A DNA stretch of 64,000 nucleotides from CAWIHS01 sp963836005. GTDB lineage: Bacteria > Pseudomonadota > Gammaproteobacteria > GRL18. Where the stretch lies: positions 62,001-126,000 of the forward strand of contig CAWIHS010000006.1 in the NCBI GenBank assembly GCA_963836005.1. Direction: 5' to 3'. The notes beneath the pieces are model-generated. The model was not told where the DNA came from. It saw only the letters and a program-made list of their open reading frames with translations, and did no database searches. Every line of letters starts with the position of its first letter. The stretch's first letter is position 1. Shown here in pieces: positions 33,440-43,164 of this stretch. The translations under genes and the position numbers were made by a program.

Positions 33440-34567
33440 TTATCTAATGGTTATAATCTCACTATAATGACTGCTGCAATTATTTTCCAGTTTTTGTCCA
33501 ACAACGTAGAAAGCATCATTCACATCAAGCTCAATAGAAACCGAGTTGCTGCCAGGAATATCATAATGCTGTATGGGTTTCGGGAGAGGATAAGGAGCAT
33601 AATAAATGCGGTATTGCTGAATAGTGTCTATATTCGGTAAAGCATTTAGCGTTATGCTTAGCTGACCATGATTATATGAAGTGGAAATCTCCGGCGTTTC
33701 GGGGCGTTGCTCACAGATAGTTTTTTCAATAAAATCAATGTAACGGGAAATCCGGGTATAGACGCCAAAATAATCTGGTTTTGCGCAACCTATACCGAAG
33801 CTGACAATTCCAATTTGTTTCCAGCCAGAACCGCTTTCATGCGGCACCACCAGCGGGCCCCCGCTATCACCACTGCAGGCATCATAACCGCCCAGTTCAA
33901 AACCCGCGCATAGCATATTAGGATTAATATTAATACCGAAAGCGCTGTAGATTTTTGCACATTCGTGTAAATCGGCAACGGGCAGCTCAGCTTTCCTCAA
34001 ACGGTAATCAACCTCAAAGGACTGATTTCTTCCCCAGCCCAATACCGTGGCAAAAGTGCCGTTTGCAACCACCGGGGAGTCAATGTACAGGCCAGGGAGT
34101 CTGATCGGTTCCAGTTCACTGACAGGTGTTTGCAGCTTTAATAAAGCAATATCATTATCATTAGTGAAGTAGTTATATTCGGGATGAATAACAACCTGGC
34201 TGATGGGGCGAATGATACTTTCAGGGTTTAGCTGCTCCAGATTGCTTTGCTGGAAAATAGCGGTTGGAATCAGATCAGTATTCACTCTGCCGTTACTGTA
34301 GAGACAATGGGCGGCAGTCATAAGCCATTGACTGCTGATTAATGAGGCTCCGCAGCGCAGCTTGTCATCATTGTCAATAAGCGCAGCTATCCATGGCCAT
34401 TGCTTAATGGATGTGTCAGTTTTATCACCGTTATCAAGCTCAAATCCGCCGATAATACGTTTGCTTACCAGGTCTTCCTGTGCATAAGCTAACGGGGCGA
34501 AGAGCAATGAAAATACCAGCAGCCATCTTGAGAACATGAAAAGATACTTTAAATAAGAAATTAACAT
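33440..34567 (-). CDS. Secreted trypsin-like serine protease (S1 family)
   Basis: A 375-aa protein with an N-terminal signal peptide (WLLVFSLLFAPLAYA, cleavage near residue 29) and a propeptide ending at KR|IIGG, the normal activation site of S1 proteases. The catalytic triad is complete: His in TAAHC (about 87), Asp in NDNDIALLKL (about 140) and Ser in CSGDSGGPL (about 232). After the protease domain, about 85 residues (PETPEISTSYNHG onward) look like a fibronectin-III-like beta domain. Such proteases are common in marine gammaproteobacteria. It is likely exported by type II secretion; gspK is in the same window. The gene stands alone between two repeats. Confidence 0.92.
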   Translation of the reverse strand: MLISYLKYLFMFSRWLLVFSLLFAPLAYAQEDLVSKRIIGGFELDNGDKTDTSIKQWPWIAALIDNDDKLRCGASLISSQWLMTAAHCLYSNGRVNTDLIPTAIFQQSNLEQLNPESIIRPISQVVIHPEYNYFTNDNDIALLKLQTPVSELEPIRLPGLYIDSPVVANGTFATVLGWGRNQSFEVDYRLRKAELPVADLHECAKIYSAFGININPNMLCAGFELGGYDACSGDSGGPLVVPHESGSGWKQIGIVSFGIGCAKPDYFGVYTRISRYIDFIEKTICEQRPETPEISTSYNHGQLSITLNALPNIDTIQQYRIYYAPYPLPKPIQHYDIPGSNSVSIELDVNDAFYVVGQKLENNCSSHYSEIITIR

Positions 34568-34572
34568 TATTC

Positions 34573-34909
34573 GTAACTACTCAGCGTATTTTGATTATTG
34601 TTGCAAGTTATTGATATCAGGTGTTTGTGGAAGAAGCTTATATAGCCAGGGATGGCTATATAGAGCCTACATGGATGTATTAACGGCGTCTTCTGTAACA
34701 AATTCCTGGTATCAATGGCGTTTTCATACGTAGGTACTTAAGGATAATTGAGTGTTTGTGGAAGAAGTTTTTATAGCCATGGACGGCTATAAAAAGCCTA
34801 CATGGAAGTATTTACGGCGTCTTCTGGAACAAATACTCGATTATACGCACCTGATTTTGCTTAAGTACCTACCTATGATGGCGTTTTAGAAATTACGCTT
34901 CTAAGTTAC
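34573..34909. mobile_element. MITE-like element, type A, interrupted by a type D element
   Basis: Left end GTAACTACTCAGCGTA at 34573-34588; right end TACGCTTCTAAGTTAC ends at 34909. Its interior has the module GGTGTTTGTGGAAGAAG, the hairpin TATATAGCCAGGGATGGCTATATA (in part) and ACGGCGTCTTCTG. A complete type D element interrupts it at 34724-34878. No target duplication was found for the outer element; it begins five bases upstream of the protease start codon. Confidence 0.8.
34724..34878. mobile_element. 155-bp MITE-like element, type D, nested in type A
   Basis: Termini TCATACGTAGGTACTTAAG (34724-34742) and CTTAAGTACCTACCTATGA (34860-34878). An exact 8-bp duplication TGGCGTTT flanks it (34716-34723 and 34879-34886). 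The interior contains GTGTTTGTGGAAGAAG, the hairpin TATAGCCATGGACGGCTATA and ACGGCGTCTTCTGG. This is the same module as in the type A element around it, despite different ends. Confidence 0.88.
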
Positions 34910-35021
34910 AAAAATATAAGTCTTTGAATTTTATATGTTTGTAACTTTTTGATGGTTAGCCTTCCTGCGGCTTGATTTGCTGAGCAGTTACCATTATTCT
35001 AACATAAATTTTTCAATGTTA

Positions 35022-36185
35022 TTATGTTACTGTAGTGTGGTAAAGATTGAGTGTGCTGGTGGCTATTATTTTTATTCTAAAGTGTGCTGCAAGTCTTTGT
35101 TGGCCGCTGTTTCCCATCGATTTCAGTAATGCCGCATGCCCCTTAAGGTATTCAATTTTACGCTGTATATCCTCACTGTCACAGGGACTAGTGAGTAGTC
35201 CGGTTTGCCTGTCCTGACAGACCCAGGTCATACCGGAGCCCGGAATATCACTTACCAGGGTAGGTTTGGCATAGTGCATGGCTTCCAGCAGTACCAGTCC
35301 GAAGGCTTCGGTGCGTTCAATGGAAGGCAGGCAGAACAGATCGCAGCTATTGAGCAGGGCATGCAGCATTTCATCGGACTGTTTTCCGCACAGGGTAACT
35401 CTGTTTGCAAGTTTTAGTGATTTAATCTGTCTTTGCAGGGTATTTTTTTCTTCTCCATGACCGACAATAATCAACTGGCAATCAGCTAAATGCTGCATAG
35501 CCTGAATGAGATACTGGTGTCCTTTATAGTAGGTTAGACGTCCAATTGATAAGAGTCTGAATTTATCTACACCCCATAACTGCGTAGCCTTTTGCAAGTC
35601 ATGATGGCTCACTGACGCCTGTTTTTCAGCCAGACCCAGGGGAATGATCAGTGTTTTATCCGTCCAGTTATTTAACGCCCTGCTGCTGTGCAGATAATTG
35701 GGTGAAGTGGCAATAATATTCTGACTGTTTTTTAATAATGCCTGTTCAAGTGGAGAGTAAATCTGATAGGCCAACGCAAATAATTTGCTCAGGTTGGTGC
35801 TGACGACATCAGAATGCCAGTGGATTATCCAGGGAATTTCTTTTGCCAGAGAAGAAGAAAGCAGCCAGAAGGCAGAAGTATTGGGCATATGGACATGGAT
35901 AATATCTGGTTTAAAGTACTTCAATTCCTGTGTGAGATAATAGCCAAATGCCGGACTGACTGGAGCGTAAAGCAGACGGCCATAACTGGGAACCCTGACT
36001 ACTCTGATATTATTGATCGTCTCCACTTGAACTCGAGGACTGAAAACATGGTTATGTACCAGGGCGCAAACCTGATTGGCTGGCTCATCGGGTGGATTAG
36101 CCTGCAGCGGCAGCAAATCAGCCATAAAATTCTCAATACCGCCGGAAAATGGCGGGTAATACTTGCCGACGTGGAGTATTTTCAT
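35022..36185 (-). CDS. GT4-family glycosyltransferase
   Basis: GT-B fold glycosyltransferase of 387 aa. The N-terminus KILHVGKYYPPFSGGIENFMADL is typical of WcaL/PimB-like GT4 enzymes. The C-terminal donor-site region has LLSIGRLTYYKGHQYLI (about residue 208) and the EX7E block ERTEAFGLVLLEAMHYAKPTLVSDIPGSG (about 291-320). It is the last gene of a three-gene minus-strand operon. Its start overlaps the upstream epimerase stop by four bases (ATGA). Donor and acceptor are unknown. Confidence 0.9.
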   Translation of the reverse strand: MKILHVGKYYPPFSGGIENFMADLLPLQANPPDEPANQVCALVHNHVFSPRVQVETINNIRVVRVPSYGRLLYAPVSPAFGYYLTQELKYFKPDIIHVHMPNTSAFWLLSSSLAKEIPWIIHWHSDVVSTNLSKLFALAYQIYSPLEQALLKNSQNIIATSPNYLHSSRALNNWTDKTLIIPLGLAEKQASVSHHDLQKATQLWGVDKFRLLSIGRLTYYKGHQYLIQAMQHLADCQLIIVGHGEEKNTLQRQIKSLKLANRVTLCGKQSDEMLHALLNSCDLFCLPSIERTEAFGLVLLEAMHYAKPTLVSDIPGSGMTWVCQDRQTGLLTSPCDSEDIQRKIEYLKGHAALLKSMGNSGQQRLAAHFRIKIIATSTLNLYHTTVT

Positions 36186-37123
36186 TGAGAGCGCTGATCA
36201 GGCAATTTGAAATCCAGGGTAAAAGGCATGGGCTGAAAATTAAAATCAGCGGCTGCATCTGCATGACTAAAATTCAGATTGCTGTTCATTCGGTTGGCCA
36301 TTTCCATCGATAAAAAGCGGTAGCGGGGAAGAACTTTTAACACCTTTATTATCCATCGAAACAGTGGCAGGGGGATGTTTATAATGATGGGTTGTTTCTC
36401 CAGGGAAGCAAAAACACGTTTCACCATCTCTTTATAAGTGAGAATTTCTCCACCACTGAGATTATAGCTTTTATTGTAGCTATGACTATGATGCAGGACT
36501 TGCAAGCAAGCGATGGCGAGATCATAGGCGTGTACCGGCTGCCTCAGACCTTTTCCCGGCCCCGTTGATTGCCCTGACGCTGCTCCTACCATGGGAAAAA
36601 AGTGATATTTTTTTATAATAGAGCGGATAAAGGAGATATTCTGATCCTGGTCGGCGCCATATATCAGCGTGGGACGAAAAATAGTCCAGTTGATCTGTTT
36701 TTCACTGCAATAGTTGATAATTTTATTTTCAGCTTGCTCAAGCTTTGAAATAAGTTCCTGTTCATAAGGGTCGCGAGACTGTTTTTTGCCAAAGATGCTG
36801 GTGGAGCTGAAGGCAATGACTCTTTGAGGTAAGTTGTCGGAAAACAATGCCAGTACCTCAGGGAGAATAAACACTGGCGCCAGATGGATAATAGCAAAAA
36901 GTCGCGGAATCTCTTCGATGTCTTTTTTTTTCGCGGTTAACAAATCTATTTTCACAAGCCGTGCCTCAGGATGCAGCGGATGTTTGTTTTTTCTGCTGAC
37001 GGTCACCAGGGTATAATTTTTGATCAGTTTGGGAATGAGAAACTGGCCAATCTGACTAAATGCTCCGGTGACCAGTATCACCGGTTTGTCTGTCTGAGTG
37101 TGAAGCTGCGCCTGGTTTGACAT
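36182..37123 (-). CDS. NAD-dependent epimerase/dehydratase (extended SDR)
   Basis: A 313-aa extended short-chain dehydrogenase. The nucleotide-binding motif is VTGAFSQIGQFL (about residues 18-29). AFSSTSIFGKKQSRDPYEQE (about 105-125) carries the serine-side of the active site and a Tyr that could belong to a YxxxK-like motif, although the classical spacing is not clear. RPTLIYGADQDQN (about 160) is the usual epimerase substrate segment. It probably makes a nucleotide sugar for the nearby transferases. It lies between a GT2 gene (nine bases away) and a GT4 gene (overlapping). Confidence 0.78.
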   Translation of the reverse strand: MSNQAQLHTQTDKPVILVTGAFSQIGQFLIPKLIKNYTLVTVSRKNKHPLHPEARLVKIDLLTAKKKDIEEIPRLFAIIHLAPVFILPEVLALFSDNLPQRVIAFSSTSIFGKKQSRDPYEQELISKLEQAENKIINYCSEKQINWTIFRPTLIYGADQDQNISFIRSIIKKYHFFPMVGAASGQSTGPGKGLRQPVHAYDLAIACLQVLHHSHSYNKSYNLSGGEILTYKEMVKRVFASLEKQPIIINIPLPLFRWIIKVLKVLPRYRFLSMEMANRMNSNLNFSHADAAADFNFQPMPFTLDFKLPDQRSQ

Positions 37124-37132
37124 AGAGAACGG

Positions 37133-38002
37133 TTAGTCGTTTTTCTTAAACAGAAGTACCACAGAGATCAGGGTAAATCTGACCCAAATCGCCATTTTTA
37201 CCAGTATCATCAAGGGCAGGGAATATTGGTGGCGAAAATGTTTCTGGTAAAAACGTGTCATTCCGGCATGTTTGTACCATTCGACGCGGATGGGTATATC
37301 CTTGCTGCATTGCCCCTTATGGTGAATGATTTCAACCCCGGGGACAAACAGAATATCCCAGCCTTTTTTTCGAAACTGCATAAACCAGTCCAGATCTTCG
37401 CAATGCAAAAAGTAATTTTCATCCATTAAACCGACGTCTTCCAGTGCTTCGCGTTTTACCAGCATAAAAGCGCCCGAAATAGCTTCGAGCAGCATCGGAG
37501 ATTGGGGTAGCGGAGTATCGATCAGAGAGACATCCTGGAATTTCGGGTTATCTTTAAACACTTTATTTAACCTGAATATACGCACCATGGTGCGCCAGGG
37601 TGTGGGTACTCTGCGGCGACAGCCTGCCTGTTCGGTATTATCTGCATTTTTGATCAGACAGCCCGCCATTCCGACTTTAGGCCAGTTTGCTATTTCATCC
37701 AGCATGCTTTGCAGTGTATCGGGCTGAATAATACTGTCCGGATTCAGAAACAGAATATAATCCCCCCTGGCTTTGGAGATAAGTTCGTTATTGGCTTTGG
37801 CAAAACCGATATTGGAGCTGTTTTTGTGTATGAAAAGCCGCGGGTCATGAACCGTGTTTATCAGATGCTCGATACTGTCATCCGTACTGGCGTTATCAGC
37901 AACCAGAATTTCCACTTCTAGCGTGGATGAGAATACAGACAGAACACTTTGTGTCAGTAACTCTCCGGCATTAAAATTGACAGTGATGATTGATACGAGC
38001 AT
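37133..38002 (-). CDS. GT2-family glycosyltransferase
   Basis: GT-A fold enzyme of 289 aa. Motifs: VSIITVNFNAGELLTQSV at the start, ILVADNASTDDS (about residue 32), NIGFAKANNELI (about 66), LFLNPDSII (about 84) and YFLHCEDLDWFMQFRKKGW (about 195-213). This is the WcaA/RfbF style of O-antigen glycosyltransferase. A C-terminal hydrophobic segment (LMILVKMAIWVRFTLISVVLLF) may anchor it to the membrane. It is the first gene of the minus-strand operon and divergent from the flippase gene. The sugar transferred is unknown. Confidence 0.9.
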   Translation of the reverse strand: MLVSIITVNFNAGELLTQSVLSVFSSTLEVEILVADNASTDDSIEHLINTVHDPRLFIHKNSSNIGFAKANNELISKARGDYILFLNPDSIIQPDTLQSMLDEIANWPKVGMAGCLIKNADNTEQAGCRRRVPTPWRTMVRIFRLNKVFKDNPKFQDVSLIDTPLPQSPMLLEAISGAFMLVKREALEDVGLMDENYFLHCEDLDWFMQFRKKGWDILFVPGVEIIHHKGQCSKDIPIRVEWYKHAGMTRFYQKHFRHQYSLPLMILVKMAIWVRFTLISVVLLFKKND

Positions 38003-38338
38003 TGCGGCTTGATTTAAGGTAATAAAAGGAACAACTCACTCATTTTAAGTTATTTTGATAATGATGTCGCGCATCATTTTTAACACTCAGAGAGGAACCC
38101 GGTTTATGCTCTGAGAAAGACGGCCTGATAGCGCATATTGACCATATAACTTTTTGAGCCGGGCGAAATTAGTGCTAAAATTCGTAAAAATCCCCAACGG
38201 TTAAAACACTGATGAACTTAATCACTAAAGCATTTTGCTGCTTTGCATGCCTGTTATACTGCTAATGTCATTCTCTTTACAATGCTCTGCTTTCGCCCGT
38301 CAAAATGAAGTCATTTTGCCTGCCCTTGGTCAGTCTTT
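38003..38338. promoter_or_regulatory. Divergent intergenic region
   Basis: These 336 bases separate the minus-strand GT2 operon from the plus-strand flippase gene and must hold both promoters. TATACT at about 38254 with upstream TTGC-rich sequence is a weak candidate for the rightward one. A hairpin-like stretch GTCAAAATGAAGTCATTTTGCC-type repeat (CAAAATGA/TCATTTTG) lies at about 38303-38320. No gene or mobile repeat was seen. Confidence 0.4.
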
Positions 38339-39775
38339 ATGCTGATCGCTCAAAGCATTAAATATGTTTTTGCAAGGGGTCTGCCAGGCCTGATTAATCT
38401 TTTATCGCTGATGCTCTTTACCCGGCTGCTGTCACCGCAGGCCTATGGTGAATATGCGCTGGTGATAACAGGCGTTGGATTGGCTTATGTGGTGCTTTAT
38501 CAGTGGCTGAAACTGGGGATTTTGCGTCACTATACGGCCTATCAGGCAAATGACAAAAAATTTCTGGTGTCCATTTTGACGGCCTATGGCCTTATTTCTC
38601 TGGCTGCCCTCCTGACAGGGGCAGTCAGCCTCCTGTTTATCGATGATCACCGAATCAGTTTGCTGCTTGGGTTCTCAATTGCAATTTTAATCGCGCACGC
38701 TTTTCACCAGCTTAATCTTGAATTAACGAGGATCAAGCTTAAAGTCAATCAATATGCATTCTATAGTATGCTCAAATCGGTGCTTGGACTGATCTTGGGG
38801 GTTGTGTTTATCTGGCTGGGTTTTGAAGTTTTCGGGGTCCTGGGCGGGTTACTGCTTGCCTTGATGGCCACGGGTGTTTGGGGATTCAGCCGTCAATGGT
38901 ATAAGCCGGCATCAGAATATGTCAGTCGGACTATAATTCTGCAGCAGCTGCACTATGGTTTGCCTCTCACAGCAGTGTTTGCGCTGACGTTTGTTATCAG
39001 CGGCTCTGATCGAATTCTTATAGCCTGGTTGATGGATACCCAGGCTGCGGGTCTCTATTCAGCGGGATATGATATTACCAGTCAGTCACTGGGTCTTTTA
39101 ATGGTAATTTTAAACCTTGCTGCCTATCCACTGGTCGTCAGGACACTGGAAAAGCAGGGGGAGGAACAGGCGAAAAAAGTTATGGCTTCTGTTTTTACCC
39201 TGCTCTGGTCAGTCGCTCTTCCATCCTCGGTCGGGATTGCATTGCTGGCGGAACCGCTGGCAGCAATTTTTCTGGGTGAGCAATTCAGAACAACAGCGGT
39301 ACAACTGATCCCCGTTATTGCAGCAGCGACATTGTTGTCAGGCATGAAGTCCTATTATTTTGACCTGAGTTTTCAATTGGGGAAAAAAACCAGCAAGCAG
39401 ATCTGGAGTGTGTTTTTTGCTGCGATGTTCAATATCGTGTTGAATATTGTGCTGATCCCGCATTATGGGGTCATGGGTGCAGCCTATGCTACACTTGCAG
39501 CCTATACTTTAGCCCTGTATGTGAGTTATCTGCTGGGTAAAAAGATTTTTCAGGCACCCATTCCGCTGATTGATATGCTCAAAGTTTCATTGGCAACATT
39601 GATCATGGCCTCGGTCGTTTACTCTATGCCGAAAAATAATGTATGGCAGATGCCTGGCGCTATAGCCGCGGGTGGAGCGGTTTATTTTCTCCTGGTCCTG
39701 CTGCTGAATGTTGCCGATTCCAGAGCAAACGTGAAAAATTTTATTCGCAAGAAACTATTAAAGACTGCACCATAA
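38339..39775 (+). CDS. Polysaccharide flippase (Wzx/RfbX, MATE-like)
   Basis: Membrane protein of 478 aa with about 12-14 helices. The opening SIKYVFARGLPGLINLLSLMLFTRLLSPQAYGEYALV is the standard signature of polysaccharide biosynthesis flippases. It should move undecaprenyl-diphosphate-linked oligosaccharide units across the inner membrane. A separate Wzm/Wzt exporter is in the same window, so two export routes coexist. The stop is directly followed by the ATG of a GT4 gene, so the two are coupled. Confidence 0.9.
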   Translation: MLIAQSIKYVFARGLPGLINLLSLMLFTRLLSPQAYGEYALVITGVGLAYVVLYQWLKLGILRHYTAYQANDKKFLVSILTAYGLISLAALLTGAVSLLFIDDHRISLLLGFSIAILIAHAFHQLNLELTRIKLKVNQYAFYSMLKSVLGLILGVVFIWLGFEVFGVLGGLLLALMATGVWGFSRQWYKPASEYVSRTIILQQLHYGLPLTAVFALTFVISGSDRILIAWLMDTQAAGLYSAGYDITSQSLGLLMVILNLAAYPLVVRTLEKQGEEQAKKVMASVFTLLWSVALPSSVGIALLAEPLAAIFLGEQFRTTAVQLIPVIAAATLLSGMKSYYFDLSFQLGKKTSKQIWSVFFAAMFNIVLNIVLIPHYGVMGAAYATLAAYTLALYVSYLLGKKIFQAPIPLIDMLKVSLATLIMASVVYSMPKNNVWQMPGAIAAGGAVYFLLVLLLNVADSRANVKNFIRKKLLKTAP

Positions 39776-40864
39776 ATGAAAAACAGGATTGCGATATTTT
39801 TACCCTCGATGCGGGGCGGAGGAGCAGAGCGGCAGATGCGCAATCTGGCTGAAGGCTTTGCTGCAAGAAATGTAACGGTTGACCTGGTGCTGGCCAATGC
39901 AACAGGCCCTTATTTAAAGACTATTTCCGATATTGTCAATATCGTTGATCTGGGGGCTTCGCGGGTTATTTTCAGCTTACCTGGGCTGGTCCGCTATCTG
40001 CGCCGGGAGCAGCCTGATGCGATGCTCTCGGCAATGTCGCATACTAATATCATTGCCATTATTGCCCGCAGCTTGGCAGCAGGCAACACCAGACTGGTGG
40101 TGTCTGAGCGCAATACCCCCTCAGTTCAAAAGCTCAACACGGCAACCAGAAGAGGTCGCTTTTTACCGCTGCTGATGAGATTTTTTTATCCCCGGGCGGA
40201 TGTTATCACGGCTGTCTCTCAGGGGGTTAAAGATGATCTGCAGGTTCTGCTGGGTCTCAGCTCACCTGCGGTCAAGGTGATTTATAATCCCGTTGTTAGT
40301 TCGGCACTTTATAGCAAAGCAGCACAAAGGATAGAACATGCCTGGTTAGATAGAACTCACAAAGTGATCCTGGCTGTGGGACGGCTAAATATTCAGAAGG
40401 ACTATCCCACTTTGATACAGGCATTTGTAAAGGTTTATAAAAAAATGGATGCACGATTAATTATCCTCGGAGAAGGGGATGAGCGCCAGCATCTTCAGCA
40501 GTTGATTGATGCGTCTGGTTTGACGCAGGTGGTGGATATGCCCGGTTTTAGCGACAATCCTTATGCTTATATGCAAAAGGCTGCAGTGTTTGTATTGTCT
40601 TCAAAATGGGAAGGCTTGCCAGGCGTGCTGATTGAGGCTCTGGCACTGGAAACGCCTGTAGTTGCTACCGATTGTCCCAGTGGACCGAAAGAGATCCTGC
40701 AGGCTGGTCAATATGGGAAGCTGGTCAATGTAGGTGATGTCGATGCTATGGCAGAAGCTATTTTAGCCCAACTGCAACACCCCGACGCTTATCCAGCAAT
40801 GGATCTGGCGCCTTTTCAAGCTGACTATGCTATTGATCAATATCTGCAGATATTAAGCCGATAA
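39776..40864 (+). CDS. GT4-family glycosyltransferase
   Basis: GT-B fold enzyme of 362 aa. IAIFLPSMRGGGAERQMRNLAEGFAARNV at the start is the GGAE motif of the GT4 family. The C-terminal half has ILAVGRLNIQKDYPTLIQAF (about residue 200) and SSKWEGLPGVLIEALALETPVVATDCPSGPKEIL (about 278-310), the conserved EX7E donor site. It starts right after the flippase stop and converges on the AsnB-like gene with a five-base gap. It resembles WbpH/PglA-like N-acetylhexosaminyl transferases; the exact sugar is unknown. Confidence 0.92.
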   Translation: MKNRIAIFLPSMRGGGAERQMRNLAEGFAARNVTVDLVLANATGPYLKTISDIVNIVDLGASRVIFSLPGLVRYLRREQPDAMLSAMSHTNIIAIIARSLAAGNTRLVVSERNTPSVQKLNTATRRGRFLPLLMRFFYPRADVITAVSQGVKDDLQVLLGLSSPAVKVIYNPVVSSALYSKAAQRIEHAWLDRTHKVILAVGRLNIQKDYPTLIQAFVKVYKKMDARLIILGEGDERQHLQQLIDASGLTQVVDMPGFSDNPYAYMQKAAVFVLSSKWEGLPGVLIEALALETPVVATDCPSGPKEILQAGQYGKLVNVGDVDAMAEAILAQLQHPDAYPAMDLAPFQADYAIDQYLQILSR

Positions 40865-40869
40865 ATATT

Positions 40870-42768
40870 TTAAACCATCCACTTTTCATACCACATTTCA
40901 AACATCAAAATAAACCATAATTTTTTTACATTTTCTTTATGACCCTGTAAGTAGCGGTCTCGCAGCTTTATGACCTCAGGCGTATTAAAAATTCCCTCTT
41001 TATCAAGCCTTTGTGTATTTAAATAGCTCATAAAATACTCTTTCAATTCATCTCTGAACCAGCTTGTAATGGGGACCCCAAAGCCTTTTTTGGGCCTGTC
41101 CATCATTTTTTCGGGTAAATATTGATGAGTAATCTGTTTCAGCAGCCATTTTTTCTGACCATCTCGATATTTAAACGGTGATGGTAACCGGGCTGCAAAT
41201 TCGATAATACGATGATCCAGCAAAGGTTCCCTGCCTTCCAGCCCTGAACTCATGGTGGCTCGGTCTACTTTAGTTAAAATGTCGTCAACCAGGTATGTCT
41301 TATAGTCTATCGCCAGCATTTTGTTGATTGGATCATTATGATCCAGAACATCGTCTGCAAAGCTGGTACTTATAGTTTTAATATTTTTATTCAGTAGTTC
41401 GTTGACCTGTTTGTCAGTATAGTACTGACTGACATATTGCATCGTTTCTATTGCATCAGTGGCATTTAACAGAGCTTTTGTTTTCAAATATTTTGTTTCA
41501 AAATTATAGGTTTTATTCAATAAGGGGATGAATGAAGGATTGATCTGATCCATAGCGAAATGCAATAACGGCTTGAGTCGATGGGATATTTTAGAAAAAC
41601 GACTCAAATAGTTTAATGTGGCATCATATTTCATATAACCAGCAAAAATTTCATCTCCGCCATCGGCGCTCAGGCTAACCTTGACATCTTTTCGCGCTAA
41701 CAGGCTGACCAGCGCGGTGGGAATGGCGGAACTATCACCAAAAGGTTCATCATAGATTTCACATAAGCGGGGTATGATATCTAAAGCATCTTCCGGGGTA
41801 CAATAATATTCTGTATGGTGAGTGCCCAGATATTCAGCAATCCTCCTGGCATAAGGTGCTTCATCAAAGGCTTGTTCATGAAAACCAATGGTAAAGGTAT
41901 TTAACTTTTTTCTGTTTTGACTTTGCAACATGGCGGTGACCATGGCACTATCATAACCGCCACTTAAAAAGATCCCTACTGGAACGTCTGATACCATGCG
42001 GTATGCAAAAGCTGATTTAAATAATTTTTCGGTTTCTGCAATGGCTTCATTATCACTTATCTCAAACTTTGGCTTATTGTAAACATCAATAACATCCCAA
42101 TATTTTTTCTCTGCTACCGATTGAGTTTTTACATCGACTTCCAGATAATGCCCTGCTCTGAGTTTATAGGTATGCTCAAATATGCTGTGAGGCTGGGGTA
42201 TATATCCATACTGTAAATACAGACCCAGGGCATCATTATTTATTTGTTTAACAAAGGCACTGTTTTTATGTAAAGATTTTAGCTCACTGGCATACATTAA
42301 AAGATTCTTGTTATGGTAATAATAACAGGGCTTAACCCCGGCTCTATCTCTGATCAGCAGGAGCTTGTGTGCTTTTTTATCAAAAAAAACAATGGCGAAC
42401 ATACCATTAAATTTATCAACCGCTTTTATACCCCATTTATGATAAGCTTTTAGTATCACCTCGGTGTCTGAATCAGACTCAAAGGTGTAATTGAAGCTTT
42501 TTAGCTCTTCTCTTATTTCCTGAAAATTATACACTTCACCATTGTAGACAATCTCCAGACTGTCAAAGGACATAGGTTGATGTCCGTGTCTGGAAAGATC
42601 TAGAATTGAAAGTCGTCTATGACCTAAACCTATATTGGCATACTGATGTTCTATGAAAGTATATCCGCTATCGTCAGGTCCCCGGTGATGCAGGACATCG
42701 GTCATTTTTTTCAACATGGTACGATTAGACTTTTTGTTAAAATCTACAAAACCGGCTATTCCGCACAT
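40870..42768 (-). CDS. asnB: Asparagine synthase-like glutamine amidotransferase of a glycan locus
   Basis: A 632-aa class II amidotransferase. Cys2 of MCGIAGF is the glutaminase nucleophile. The GATase2 domain runs to about residue 200 with RHRRLSILDLS and YNGEVYNF. The synthase domain begins at about 235 with the ATP-binding loop SGGYDSA (about 270; the usual form is SGGxDSS). SADGGDEIFAGY is at about 360. AsnB-like proteins in O-antigen clusters, such as WbpS in Pseudomonas aeruginosa, are thought to amidate uronic acid sugars. That role is likely here, though asparagine synthesis cannot be excluded. The gene opposes its neighbours. Confidence 0.88.
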   Translation of the reverse strand: MCGIAGFVDFNKKSNRTMLKKMTDVLHHRGPDDSGYTFIEHQYANIGLGHRRLSILDLSRHGHQPMSFDSLEIVYNGEVYNFQEIREELKSFNYTFESDSDTEVILKAYHKWGIKAVDKFNGMFAIVFFDKKAHKLLLIRDRAGVKPCYYYHNKNLLMYASELKSLHKNSAFVKQINNDALGLYLQYGYIPQPHSIFEHTYKLRAGHYLEVDVKTQSVAEKKYWDVIDVYNKPKFEISDNEAIAETEKLFKSAFAYRMVSDVPVGIFLSGGYDSAMVTAMLQSQNRKKLNTFTIGFHEQAFDEAPYARRIAEYLGTHHTEYYCTPEDALDIIPRLCEIYDEPFGDSSAIPTALVSLLARKDVKVSLSADGGDEIFAGYMKYDATLNYLSRFSKISHRLKPLLHFAMDQINPSFIPLLNKTYNFETKYLKTKALLNATDAIETMQYVSQYYTDKQVNELLNKNIKTISTSFADDVLDHNDPINKMLAIDYKTYLVDDILTKVDRATMSSGLEGREPLLDHRIIEFAARLPSPFKYRDGQKKWLLKQITHQYLPEKMMDRPKKGFGVPITSWFRDELKEYFMSYLNTQRLDKEGIFNTPEVIKLRDRYLQGHKENVKKLWFILMFEMWYEKWMV

Positions 42769-43164
42769 ATTGATTTCCGGGTACGTAATAGCAAAGCTTT
42801 GTCATGATGGAAACAGAATTTATCGATAAGTTTCATTGTAATGATGTTACAGAGATGGAAGTCAGGAAAAAAGGACAAGGCTTGTCAAGTCTTAGCGACT
42901 AAGTTTATGACGATAGCGGTTTATGACCATAATGGTTAATGGCGACAAGGGTCGGTTGCGGTGCCGTCAGGGTTGATACTATATCGGTTTCTGGAGTAAA
43001 AAAAATACAATTCTGACATACTCAAACTTACTATTTATATTAATCAGCTTTTTTTGTTCCAGCAATCAAATAGTGCTAGAATTGCAAAATTTTCCAACAA
43101 AAGCATCACCAATACAGGTGATAAGAATGATTATTTATTTTGGCATCCTGAAATCCTGCATTTA
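42769..43164. promoter_or_regulatory. Divergent intergenic region
   Basis: About 400 bases between the AsnB-like gene and the O-antigen ligase-like gene. An open frame extends upstream of ATG 43165 to 43054, but without a ribosome site. No repeat, RNA or clear terminator was seen; both promoters should be here. Confidence 0.35.

Noticed and set aside
42769..43053. Possible small gene or repeat upstream of the O-antigen ligase-like gene.
   Set aside because: No frame with a ribosome site and no terminal repeats were found; it looks like a plain divergent promoter region.
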